A stretch of 64,000 nt of DNA. It comes from Argentina anserina. Lineage: Eukaryota; Streptophyta; Magnoliopsida; Rosales; Rosaceae. The stretch spans positions 186,001 to 250,000 of the forward strand of contig NC_065873.1 in assembly GCF_933775445.1 (NCBI RefSeq), given 5' to 3'. The notes below the pieces were generated by a model that made no database searches, was not told where the DNA came from, and saw only the letters and a list, made by a program, of their open reading frames with translations. The translations under genes and the position numbers were made by a program. Shown in pieces: positions 10,752-20,990 of this stretch (within the stretch, counting starts at the first letter, position 1; the number at the start of each line of letters is the position of its first letter).

Positions 10752-11057
10752 TGCCCAAAGTAGCTCGCCAAAATAGTCTAAGCACACTATGGGCACACGT
10801 TCCCACATTGAGAACGGAGAAGCAACACTTCTCCCAATATGCCTATAAAAACAACCAGAAACCTCCTAAAAATGGTAATGTATTCATAAGTCCTTAACCT
10901 ACGAACTTAAGTCTCAACTCGGAATCTAACTTAAGTTTCAGATAGTCATAGGTCGGCACCGTTGACTCTTAACCTTAACCCTAATTTTTATGCAGGTTAA
11001 ATGGACCAGAGGTTGAATACAAGTTGTGTGAACAAGACCCCCGAATTTTGTACTCGC
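10752..11057 (+). repeat. Direct repeat, copy 2 of a ~300-bp pair
   Basis: Partner of 9904-10205 at an offset of about 848. It contains a TATA-like CCTATAAAAAC near 10841 at the same relative place as CCTATTAAAGC in copy 1, which would suit a promoter inside an LTR. This is inference. Confidence 0.75.
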
Positions 11058-11540
11058 AACAATAATATATATGTTTCAACCACTAAGATTATATGGTAAT
11101 CACTTTGACCCATACAAAATAGTATTGTGGGTTTTATAGGATTCAACATAAACAGTTCACATTGTTTTGTCCGAAACCAGATGATTTTTAGACTAAACAT
11201 CAGAATCCATCAGTAGTTCACATAAGAAGCACCCATATTCATAATTCAATGGTTTTAATCTTTGCAACACATCATTCCTAGCGAGATACAATGAAAAGCT
11301 GCATAAGTACATATTCACGAGGATATACTTCATAGAAAAACCATATACCCAACCCATCAGAATCATCAGCTGTACAGCAAACGATTAAGACATTTTTTTA
11401 GTCTCGAGTTTGGGACAGTTGTTGGGTACCGAGTGTCCGAATGCATATCACCGAGTATGTATGCATGTAGGACTTGTTAAGTTCTCACTCTACAGAGTAC
11501 ATTCACCAAGAACTTGGGAGACTTGATGATAGTAGTAGTA
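11058..11540. other. Intergenic, nothing recognised
   Basis: AT-rich sequence without coding sense; a short AGT trinucleotide run lies at 11530-11540 just before the hAT insertion. Confidence 0.4.
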
Positions 11541-11548
11541 GTATAGCT

Positions 11549-13568
11549 TAGGGTGTTAATTGAAAATCGAAAATCGAAAAAAAACCGAACTATAACCGAA
11601 AAAAACCGAAAAAAAAAAAACCGCACCAAACCACAAAAAAACCGCACCAAACCGAAATATTTGGTGTGGTTTTGGTTTTTGGAAACCGAAACCGAACCGA
11701 AAAACCGAATATATATATATATATATTATAAAGAAATTATATTATTTATAGATATATTTAATATACATAATTAAATATGTTATCGATCGAGATCCAAACT
11801 TTATCAAATTTCGGTGAATTTTTTACCATATCTGTATTTATATATGCTGATCACATCCGACGGTCGAAATTTAATAATTTGAATTTTAGATATTGGAACC
11901 ACAACATGTCTACTAATGTGGTATAACTTGTTTAGTGGTCTTTTTGCAAATGTATGCATTTGTGAAGCAACTATATCTTATAAATAGAATTTTGCAAATC
12001 TGTCTGCAGGATGCGTTACGTATAGTGAAATATGGTTATGGTAAAAAAATCACATATTTTCGATAATGTTTGTGTCCCGATCGAGGCGGTCAACCCTTTT
12101 TACGCTTATTATCCCCTATGGGCCTATGGGTAGCCTTATCCCTGGAAGGTAAAATTTTTGAAAATTTTACACGAGCTGCTACATCACATATATGTGAGAG
12201 TGTGTGCATGAAAAAATCCACCAAAACTAGTCAAGAAGGAGGGGGTAAGAACAAATTCACTTAATTAGATGAAATTAAGTTAATGTTGACCACATCGATC
12301 GAGACCCAAATATTATCAAAATTAGATGAATTTTTTACCATATCCGTATTTAAATATGCTGATCACATCTGACGGTTAAAATTTAATATTTTGAATTTTA
12401 GACATTGGAACCACAACATGCCTACTAATGTGGTATAACTTGTTTAGTGGCTTTTTGCAAATGTATGCATTTGTGAAGCAACTATATATTATAAATAGAA
12501 ATTTACAAATATGTCCGCATGATGCGTTACGTATAGTGAAATATGGTTATGGTAAAAAAATCACATATTTTCGATAACGTTTGTGTCCCGATCAAGGCGG
12601 TCAACCTTTTTTACGCTTATTATCCCCTATGGGCCTATGGGTAGCCGTATCCCTGGAAGGTAAAAATTTTGAAAATTTTACACGAGCTGCTAAATCACAT
12701 ATATGTGAGAGAGTGTGTGTGAAAGAATCCACCAAAACTAGTCAAAAAGGAGGGGGTAAGAACGAATTCACACTTAATTAGATGAAATTAAGTTAATGTT
12801 GACCACATCGATCGAGACCCAAATTTTATCAAAATTAGATGAATTTTTGACCATATCCGTATTTAAATATGCTGATCACATCTGACGGTCAAAATTTAAT
12901 ATTTTGAATTTTAGACATTGGAACCACAACATGCCTACTAATGTGGTATAACTTGTTTAGTGGCTTTTTGCAATTGTATGCATTTGTGAAGCAACTATAT
13001 CTTGTAAATAGAATTTATAAGTGTATTGTATGTGAAATCATGTGTTAATTTCATGAAGGTTGTTTTTGCAAGATTTAGGTCATGGAGCTTGCTGCTTTTG
13101 TTGCTGATCTATATTACCTTGGTTGCCAACAACTCCCCTGCAATGTTGTTATATGTTGTTGTTGTTGTTGTTATATGTTCATATTGTTCTAGGTTTTCGT
13201 TGCTTTTATTTCTCTTTCCAGAAACTGTTATGTGGCATTGTGGGTTGCCGTTTTTCATTGCTTTCCTTTTCTTTTCAGAAACTGGTATGTAATATGAGAC
13301 GTTTCTACTTTCTAGACTTGTTCTTTTTATTTCGTTAAGAATCAAGTAGATAGACAAGGAAAGAAACTCCGATTTTCTTTACAAAATAACCGAAAGAAAA
13401 ACCGATATAAACCAGAGAAAAACCAAACCAAACCAAACCGAACCGAACACAATTGGTTTTTGAAAAAAAAAAAGTGAAAAACCAAACCGAACCAAACCGG
13501 ATAAATAGAACGGTTTATTGTTCGGTATCACCTATAAACCGCACCATTCACACCGATTAACACCCCTA
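11549..13568. mobile_element. Non-autonomous hAT element, 2020 bp
   Basis: Exact 8-bp target duplication GTATAGCT at 11541-11548 and 13569-13576. Terminal inverted repeats TAGGGTGTTAAT (left) and TAGGGGTGTTAAT (right, complement). Sub-terminal regions are rich in AACCGAA/ACCAAACC words on both sides, which is typical of this hAT group. There is no transposase. The interior is filled by about 2.4 tandem copies of a 512-bp unit. Frames near 12070 and 12581 are identical repeat translations, not genes. Confidence 0.9.
11782..13015 (+). repeat. 512-bp tandem repeat inside the hAT element
   Basis: Units start at ATCGATCGAG 11782, 12294 and 12807 (periods 512 and 513); the third stops near 13015. 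Each unit starts with GATCGAGACCCAAA and carries further on the inverted counterpart ATTTTCGATAACGTTTGTGT followed by CCCGATC, so it can fold back. Units are highly alike, so the expansion is younger than the terminal sequences' divergence suggests. Confidence 0.9.
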
Positions 13569-13615
13569 GTATAGCTACCGTATCCACATACCCGACACCA
13601 TCACCGGCCACCCTA

Positions 13616-14052
13616 AGAGCAAATGTACCCACTTTGAGTGGGTTGGACTAATTCTCAGTCCTGATTAATCCACTATTCACCAAAATCAGACATTGTTCAT
13701 GTGTTTGACAATGTACCGACGAGATCAATTACTATTCATATTCTTTTAAAAATATTATATTTATTTTGAATTTAAATTTATTCATTAAGTTAAGTACTAT
13801 ATAATAATACATATTAACAAAAGTATAGTTAGAATTATTTATATGATCATTAATAAGGTTAACAAATTAATAGGTGTTGTCTTTAAATGTGATCCGTCAA
13901 GATCTAGATCTAATGGCCTATATTAAAGACTCAATATTTCCTTCCATTTGACACAAGTCACACAACTGAAAAGCTTTGCACATGGTTGTGTTGCGGGCCC
14001 TAGAATCTGATTACCCCGGACTAATTGATGGACTGAGAATCAACATCGCTCT
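13616..14052. mobile_element. MITE with TA duplication (class uncertain)
   Basis: Left end AGAGCAAATGT, right end complement AGAGCGATGTTG. Both continue into ATTCTCAGTCC-type sub-terminal text. TA at 13614-13615 and 14053-14054 would be the duplication. No coding. The right edge is directly next to the following MITE, whose TTA duplication overlaps it. Confidence 0.5.
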
Positions 14053-14054
14053 TA

Positions 14055-14781
14055 GGACAACTCTAACAATAAGTCTTATTAAAGAGTGTTATTTTCATTT
14101 TAAAACCCTCTTATTGCACTATTCATGAGTCCTATAAATCTCATCTCTAACAATAAGGTCTTATAATTGGTGTTATATTCAATATAATAGATTATATATA
14201 TATATATTATTGTTTGAGTGTTATGTACTTATGTTCAATATAATTATTGTGGGACATAGATCACTATTTGGGTCTTGGTCTTAGAAATGCTTAGATATAG
14301 GACTTGAAATAGAACTAAGTCTTAAGGCAACTCTAACAACAAGTCTTATTTGGGGGTGTTATTTTCATTTTAGAACCTCCTTACTGCACTATTCATGAGT
14401 CTTATAAAATCTCATCTCCAACAATAAGGTCTTATAATGAGTGTTTTATTCAATATAATAGATTATATATATTATTGTTTGAGTGTTATGTTCAAAATAA
14501 TTATTGTGGGACATAGATTATTATTTGAGTCTTGGTCTTGGAAAATACTTACATATAGGACTTGAAATAGAACTAAGTTTTATAATTATAAGACTAGCTC
14601 CCCCTATATTGAGTTGTTGGAGATGAACAAATTGATTTTGAGACTGGTCTTGATTTTTAAGGCCACTGTTTGAGTTACACTTATAATTATAAGACTAGGT
14701 ATCCATATATTGAGTTGTTGGAAATGAATAAATTGATTTTGAGACTGGTAGTGATTTTTAAGACCACGGTTGATGTTGTCC
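14055..14781. mobile_element. PIF/Harbinger (Tourist)-like MITE with internally duplicated ends
   Basis: TTA at 14052-14054 and 14782-14784. Terminal inverted repeats GGACAAC at both ends. The left ~265 bases occur twice in tandem (14055 and about 14325), and the right ~85 bases also occur twice (about 14587-14670 and 14685-14770). The element therefore looks like a partial dimer. No coding. Confidence 0.65.
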
Positions 14782-14784
14782 TTA

Positions 14785-15169
14785 GTCGGGTTAAGTGGCT
14801 CCCACGTCGGTCCCACTGCTAACCTAGCTCAATTTAGTGCCAATGAATGTTGTTTTTAGGCTAATTCTCACTGCACCCTATGGTTTCAAACCATTGCAGC
14901 ATCTGCTCTAAGGCAAGGCCCAACAACTATGCCAATCGTCAGTCTTGCACTGGTAGTTCACCCAGCTGTGCTGATATAACCAACACTAGAGCAATATACC
15001 ACATAATGAAGTACATTTGTACATCTGTCCCACATCAAAGAACAATTAGTGTGGTTCCATCTTCAAGCGGAATGATAAACTTCACAAATTGTTCCTAATT
15101 TCTTGTTATCGTCAATGGGGACGGTGTAGTCAACGACGACCCAGACCCAATCGTAGGTGGAGGAGGACT
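14785..15169. other. Intergenic, nothing recognised
   Basis: A 72-codon open frame at 14880-15098 has no family signature that I can see. Confidence 0.35.
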
Positions 15170-15340
15170 CTCTAAGGGGGTCGATGCCACAACACGAAGA
15201 TCTCGTTAAGGAAGCCTTGGTCACCACCGTTGCATGAAACAATGTCGTTTAAGTGGGCCATTAGGTGGTACAAGTTCCAGTTGGCTGGCTAGATGACCTT
15301 TACGCCGGAGTTGAAGAGGTGGACATCGTTACATGTGGGC
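15170..15340 (-). pseudogene. Fragment of a GT8 glycosyltransferase (GUX/PGSIP type)
   Basis: Read on the minus strand, the text gives FNSGVKVI, a stop, then HLMAHLNDIVSCNGGDQGFL and NEIFVLWHR. FNSG-V and NGGDQGFLNE are hallmark strings of plant GT8 enzymes that act on xylan or start glycogenin-like priming. The stop in place of the usual acidic residue and the lack of flanking domains mark it as a broken relic. No transposon edges are seen around it. Confidence 0.6.
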
Positions 15341-15642
15341 AACATCTGAGATTTACTAAGAATTTACTCTGAAACTTAGCTCTCCTTCCATTTCGGAATC
15401 TTGTGCTGACATGTGCAAATTTTTTTAGGCTCTCAGAGCACCTAGGCGCTTCCCAGAATTTTTTCGTTTTCTATATATCTTACCTATAATGTAGGTTGTA
15501 TCTATAAGTTTCACTTTTTACTGAAATAATAATATATATTTATTGTTCAAAAGTATACATGCATTCATAACATGACTATACTTCGAACCCTATATTGCAT
15601 TTGATACATATATAGAGAATTTAAGATGCTAGCTTGATCAGA
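15341..15642. other. 3' flank of the GDSL gene
   Basis: This is a likely 3' UTR and intergenic stretch of the minus-strand GDSL gene. No other feature is seen. Confidence 0.4.
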
Positions 15643-17248
15643 TTATATGAGAGACATTTGTTGGACATTGATGGGGTAACTATCAGAGGGTGGCCCATTA
15701 AAAGCCCGCCAAGCAAGGACTGCGTTTGCAGCTTCAGTTGGGTGGAAAGCATCCCAAAACATATATTGATTTCTATTTGAGCATGGAACTGCAAGTGGTA
15801 GGCATATTATCTGCCCTTGGTTCCTCCCGATTCCACAGCAAGCCCTATCAATCACACTGAAACCTGCACGCATATATAAGCCAATGGCGATCATATTTAA
15901 ATCAACAATTTGTAACCATCACATGCTATCTAGCGCTAATTTGTGGTTCAAATCGTGTGTGTGTATATATATAAAATATATATAGTCCCTATCGGAGATT
16001 CAGAATAGGCCGGACCGCCGGAGTGTTTTATGTTTTACTTACCATAGGATGCAGGATTATTCAGAATGTCACCAAAAGCGCCATAAGCATTGCCGTACAC
16101 AAAGACTGCACCAGGATGGTTGCTGTTAAGTTGGGTGACGAGCGATTTGAGCCCTTGATTGAAGCTTCCAATGATCTGATTGACATTGTCAACACATCTT
16201 CCCTGCGGAGCCTTACCTGATGCTCTTTGGTTAGGAATGCAACCCAAGGGGCCAATTCCTACCAGCACAAACTTCCTCAATCCAAGACTATGCAAAGCCA
16301 GAATCTGTGTGGCATAGCGATTAAGGAGAAGGTTGGCAAAGGCTGGAGGAGTGTAAGTGTAACTGGAGGAATAGAGGGAGGGCATTAGATAGTTGTTGAG
16401 GTAATCATTACTCCCAAACACCAAAACAGCAATCGACTTAATCAGGTACTGGGTCAAGTTAGTTCCTCCCATTATTGTTCTCAACTGTATCAAGGTGCTC
16501 TCGAAATTCAACACTTGCTGGCTTAGGGCATACCGATCTCCCTTGAATTAACACATGTGCATACACGTTCATCATAAATTATAAGGAACTAAAAAAAAAA
16601 AGATAACATTCATATTTTAGGCAAGCCAATTAAGCTAGTAGCTTGTACGTGATCGACGTCTTACGTAGTGTCGGCCTGTCTCATCGAGTATGCCAGCAGC
16701 TGCTGAAGCATAATTTACTCCCCTGAGTATGATGTTCCCTTTTGCATTAGGATCTGCGAAGGCTGGAGCATAAGGAAGACCAAGCAAATTTCCTGCACAG
16801 TACGTAGCAAATAATTGATTAATTGAACAAAGAAAACATGCATGTAGGTATATGTGTAATTAGTAATTAACTAGCTAGATTATACAGACTATACAGGGAT
16901 ATAGCTAGCTAAACAAGACGCGCGCGCACCAAGCATATCAACGGAAGTTCTTCCATTGGTGAATCTGCCGGAGGGGCCTCCCCGGAAATCGATGCCATAA
17001 GGAAAATAATTGGATTTGGCGAAGGAACTTAAGAAGTTGTTGTTGCCAACATCAATGAGCGAGTCCCCGAATGCAAACATTGCCGGAACCTGCGCTGCTG
17101 CTGGTGCTGACTCCCCGAATCCCACGCCAGCCACCATACTGCCACTAATTAAGATCATCGTGAACACCACTTGGAATGTACAATTGGCTAACCGCAGCCG
17201 TTCATTACAAATCTCTATCATCTTCTTACCACCCATGCGGGCATGCAT
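15643..17248 (-). CDS. GDSL esterase/lipase (SGNH hydrolase), complete, 4 exons
   Basis: A secreted serine hydrolase acting on ester or acyl substrates; the natural substrate cannot be read from sequence. Exons on the minus strand: 16930-17248, 16665-16792, 16043-16541, 15643-15863. All introns are GT-AG with consistent phase, giving 388 aa, normal for the family. A hydrophobic stretch at about residues 24-43 suggests a signal peptide, preceded by a longer N-region than usual; Met5 or Met10 could be the true start. Block I is FAFGDSLIDVGNNN with the nucleophile Ser63. The block II Gly is near 131 (RGVNYAS), block III GSNDY has Asn194, and block V DAFHP has Asp353 and His356. The catalytic set is complete. 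The motif GPLGCIPNQ is also present. The gene stands alone, with a TATA-like box 60 bases upstream of the start codon. Confidence 0.93.
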
Positions 17249-17307
17249 CTATAGATAGCTGGCTCTTCACAACCAAATAATGGCCCAACAGATATAGCTC
17301 TCAATGA

Positions 17308-17316
17308 TAAATATAC
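17308..17316 (-). promoter_or_regulatory. Candidate TATA box of the GDSL gene
   Basis: On the minus strand the sequence reads TGTATATTTATC about 60 bases upstream of the ATG at 17248, which suits a short 5' UTR. Inference from position and motif only. Confidence 0.45.
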
Positions 17317-18454
17317 AAGAAAGGATGAGGAATTGAGGAAAGGGATGGAGGCATTTGCTCATATCCAAATCTATCGCCTATCGGTTATGGTAAGAAAAAG
17401 CCTTTCAATCTTGCTTTTGCATGCCTTTTGTTCTAAATTTGCGGTTGTCTTTTGTACCTTCTCTATTCAATCGATCTGTCTCTTCGATCTAGCTAGGGAT
17501 GTAGCTTGCTTGCTTCTTTGCATGTTGTCATGAGCTCATCTTATCACATGTATTGCACGTAGTTATCGTTTGTTACGTAGGGTTCATGTGGACCAAATGC
17601 ATATACTTACGTTTTCCACTCATTTGCAACCCCAAGGATGCATCTCGTGTCTCGAATTTTCCAGTTAGTCTCAAGATCTGATTTTGATTCTGAATTTCTA
17701 ATTTGAAATCAGGAAAAAGAAAAACGGAAGAAGATTGTTCGGCTAATTAATTAACTAACTGCAGCAATTAAGTACAAAGTTCAGGAATCAACTGCTGCCA
17801 TATCGTAGGTTATTATCAGATTTCATAGACTCATAGTTGGTCAGTTGGTCTTATGACCGTAACGTACAGTTGAATAATGAATAAATGACGTAAAGTCGCA
17901 AAAAAGACTAAGATCTTCCATTTTTTATAAAGCCCAATTAAATCATAATGAATTGTGTAATGATACACTGCAGAATTAGAGTCTGGTTTTTGTCTCCCAC
18001 TCGCAAGCAATTTTGTATGCCGACACAACCCCGACGAAATTCAAACCATTAGTTTAAAATTTTAATATGACGGATGTCTTCGAAATTCTCGAAAAACTGA
18101 GAGACGATTACTTGAACCCCTTCCATGAGCAGTTTGCTCTTATTTGAACCATTTCCATGAGCAGTTTGCCTAGCTAGTAGCTAGCTAGAGGATTATTACT
18201 TACAATTGTATCGACTTGTTTTGCAAGATCGATCATAGGAAGGAAAATCGAATGATGCTCTAAGCCTCTAACAAAAAGTCTAAAGGGCCATTTCCTTGAA
18301 GATCAAGGAACTAATATGGAAAGTGTGGTAGTATAGAGAGCCTATTCCAGCCCGTGTATAAACACGGGTCAAAAAAGCTGACGTGGCAGTTAAATATTGG
18401 CAGTTAAACACGGCATATCTTCTTCCATTAGCCATCGGGGGAGACCGTGGGTTA
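17317..18454. other. Upstream region of the GDSL gene
   Basis: AT-rich and non-coding as far as can be seen. Short frames such as 17333-17533 have no family features. Near 18120-18165 the phrase CCATGAGCAGTTTGC occurs twice, about 33 bases apart. Confidence 0.4.
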
Positions 18455-18463
18455 TTTTAGTTT

Positions 18464-19532
18464 GAGTTTTTTTCACCAACAGTCCCTCAATTCTGGTGTA
18501 CCTACCAATGTGATACCTCAACTCTTAATCGTACCAATGTGATACCCAGACTCTAGTATTGCTATCATTGAAGTACTTCCGTCAGTTTTTTTAAACTTTT
18601 CCGTTATCTTGGTGACGTGGCAGGTACGTGAGGCCCACAAAGAGGGTTAAAAGACAAAATTAACCTCATCTGAGAGGAGCAATGTTTTTCCCGCCCTTTA
18701 CCTTGAGAAAGACACCCAACAATTCCAATTTTGGCGCCAATTTTCACTCCCTACTCCTTAATTTGTGTCTAATATCTAAACTAAAGAACTACCGCCAACC
18801 AGTCGACCACAATCTGATAAAACCTAGATCAATCTCATTTTCTATTTTTACCCTAGCACTTGTTAAACTAACAGAATAAATATATAAATTTATATGGAAC
18901 ATCTCATTTCCACAATCTCATAAGAATATAGAAACACATAACTTAACGAAATTCAACTACATGTACCATTAGTTCTTACAAGCAAAAATCATGGCAGATC
19001 AACATAAAAGGTGGCAACTAATGGTACTTAAACATGTATTTGAATTTCGTTAAGTTATGTGTTTTTATATTCTTATGAGATTGTGGAAATGAGATGTTTC
19101 ATATAAATTTATATATTTATTCTGTTAGTTTAACAAGTGCTAGGGTAAAAATAGAAAATGAGATTGATCTAGGTTTTATCAGATTGTGGTCGACTGGTTG
19201 GCGGTAGTTCTTTAGTTTAGATATTAGACACAAATTAAGGAGTATGGAGGGAAAATTGGCGCCAAAATTGGAATTGTTGGGTGTCTTTCTCAAGGTAAAG
19301 GGCGGGAAAAACATTGCTCCTCTCAGATGAGATTAATTTTGTCTTTTAACCCTTTTTGTGGGCCTCACGTACCTGCCACGTCACCAAAATAACGGAAAAG
19401 TTTAAAAAAACTAACGGAAGTACTTCAATGATAGCAATACTAGAGTCTGGGTATCACATTGGTACGATTAAGAGTTGAGGTATCACATTGGTAGGTACAC
19501 CAGAGTTGAGGGACTGTCGGTGAAAAAAACTC
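18464..19532. mobile_element. Mutator-like foldback element, near-perfect 1069-bp palindrome
   Basis: Exact 9-bp target duplication TTTTAGTTT at 18455-18463 and 19533-19541, as made by Mutator-like transposases. Both ends start GAGTTTTTTTCACC. The two arms (about 18464-18972 and 19020-19532) are almost complete inverted copies around a loop of about 50 bases. Identical 65-codon frames therefore appear on opposite strands (18682-18879 and 19117-19314). No transposase is present. The few mismatches imply a recent insertion or arm correction. A transcript through it would form a long hairpin. Confidence 0.92.
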
Positions 19533-19541
19533 TTTTAGTTT

Positions 19542-20958
19542 TACTGTGATCATGACGAACTCACGTGTACACCCCCATTTGAGCTTCAGTAGTTCAGTCG
19601 GTGAGACCATCGAATCAAAGGTCCTAAGATGCAGTGATCGGATGGAACAGAAAACATTTTTCTCTTGTAATCTGTATGTTACTCCTGATCTGCGATACTA
19701 CTACTATATGTCACCATGATGCTCTTGTATTTTTCCCATCTCAAATTCAAGTACGTTCATCTTCGTCTTTCTAGATTGAAGATCGATCGGCTCCTTTGAT
19801 ATTGGTGTTTATGCCCGGATCTGATTCGGTTTTGGTTTTGTATGCAAATCATTAACGACCGTGAGACCGAATGGGCGGTGGCGATGGTGGTTACAGCCGC
19901 GGAGGTGTGGTGGTGGATGTCCGTGAATCTTGCGGCGGCAACTGGAGGAGTTAGATTGATAGGTGCTCTGGGACTGGTTTAGTTGTTATGTGTTATGCTT
20001 AGGGTTAGTGGATCTTGTTCTCTCTTGGTTTATGGTGGTGATGTTCTCTTCTTTTGATTTATGAAAAATGGTAACTCTGATGCTTTCCGGTGTACTCGGT
20101 CCTTTAGAACATGTGTTTGGGAATTGAAGTATGAATTCTTGCTCATTACTGATCTATAATTCGAAGGGCATATTAGATTCGTGTTTATGAATTCAAAGAG
20201 CATGAATTCTTGGCTGTGTTTTATTTTTATATGGAATTTTGAGTTTAATTACTAGAAGCAGCCTTTCTGATATGAATCTGGAGGCTGAGGATAAGGGAGA
20301 GCGGCGGCGATTACGCCCATTGCAGGATGTGGGTTTCATTGGGTGATGTGGGGATGGAGATTCAGAGAGGGAACATCTTGGTCTTTAAAATTCACGGAGG
20401 AAGAGAAGATATAGAAAATGATTATCGTGGTCATGGCCATTGGAGATGCAGACCCTCTGGAATCGAAGATGAGGGGAGGATTGGGAGGAAAGATAGAACA
20501 CCCACTTTTCAATTTTTTTTCCTTCAACAAAAATTTATTCCCCTTCTTTTATTTGGTTTGGATAAAAGTGTGCTACAGGTGTTAGGCCTGGATCGTGGGT
20601 GGGTATCGGGTATGGTATTAGCTATGGGTTCTTTTTAATTTAGGGTACGATTTAGTATTACTTTAGAATTTTGAAAAACAGATAAAATATTTCTGGATAA
20701 AATTTCAGAAAATAAAAATTGCTTGCAGTTGCAGACATTAGTGCCACATAAATTTTAAAATAATTTCAATTAATTCTCACCTTAAAACATTATTCATAAA
20801 TAGCTCCAACGTCTAAAAAAATCACCAAAATTGCTACGCTTTGAAAAAAATAAGCTTTAACCACCCATTTGAAAAACTTCAGAGTTGTATGGTCAGGTGG
20901 AACATTTGCCTTACATAGGTATGATAAAACATATGGTTTAAATTTTGAAAAATTATAC

Positions 20959-20989
<31 letters not shown>
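19542..20989. other. Intergenic, old repeat debris
   Basis: No gene is supported. The 103-codon frame at 20327-20638 lacks any recognisable motif. A G-rich patch at 19860-19960 and a GA-rich patch at 20290-20490 look like decayed transposon or captured UTR sequence. A short (AT)n run lies near 20957-20981. Confidence 0.35.

Positions 20990-20990
<1 letters not shown>

Noticed and set aside
12070..12781. Two similar frames starting MCPD
   Set aside because: They are translations of the 512-bp tandem unit, so the likeness comes from the repeat, not from paralogous genes.
18682..19314. Two almost identical 65-codon frames on opposite strands
   Set aside because: They are the mirrored arms of the Mutator-like palindrome and have no family signature.
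20327..20638. 103-codon plus-strand open frame
   Set aside because: No domain, no splice context and no codon-like structure; it lies in decayed repeat DNA.
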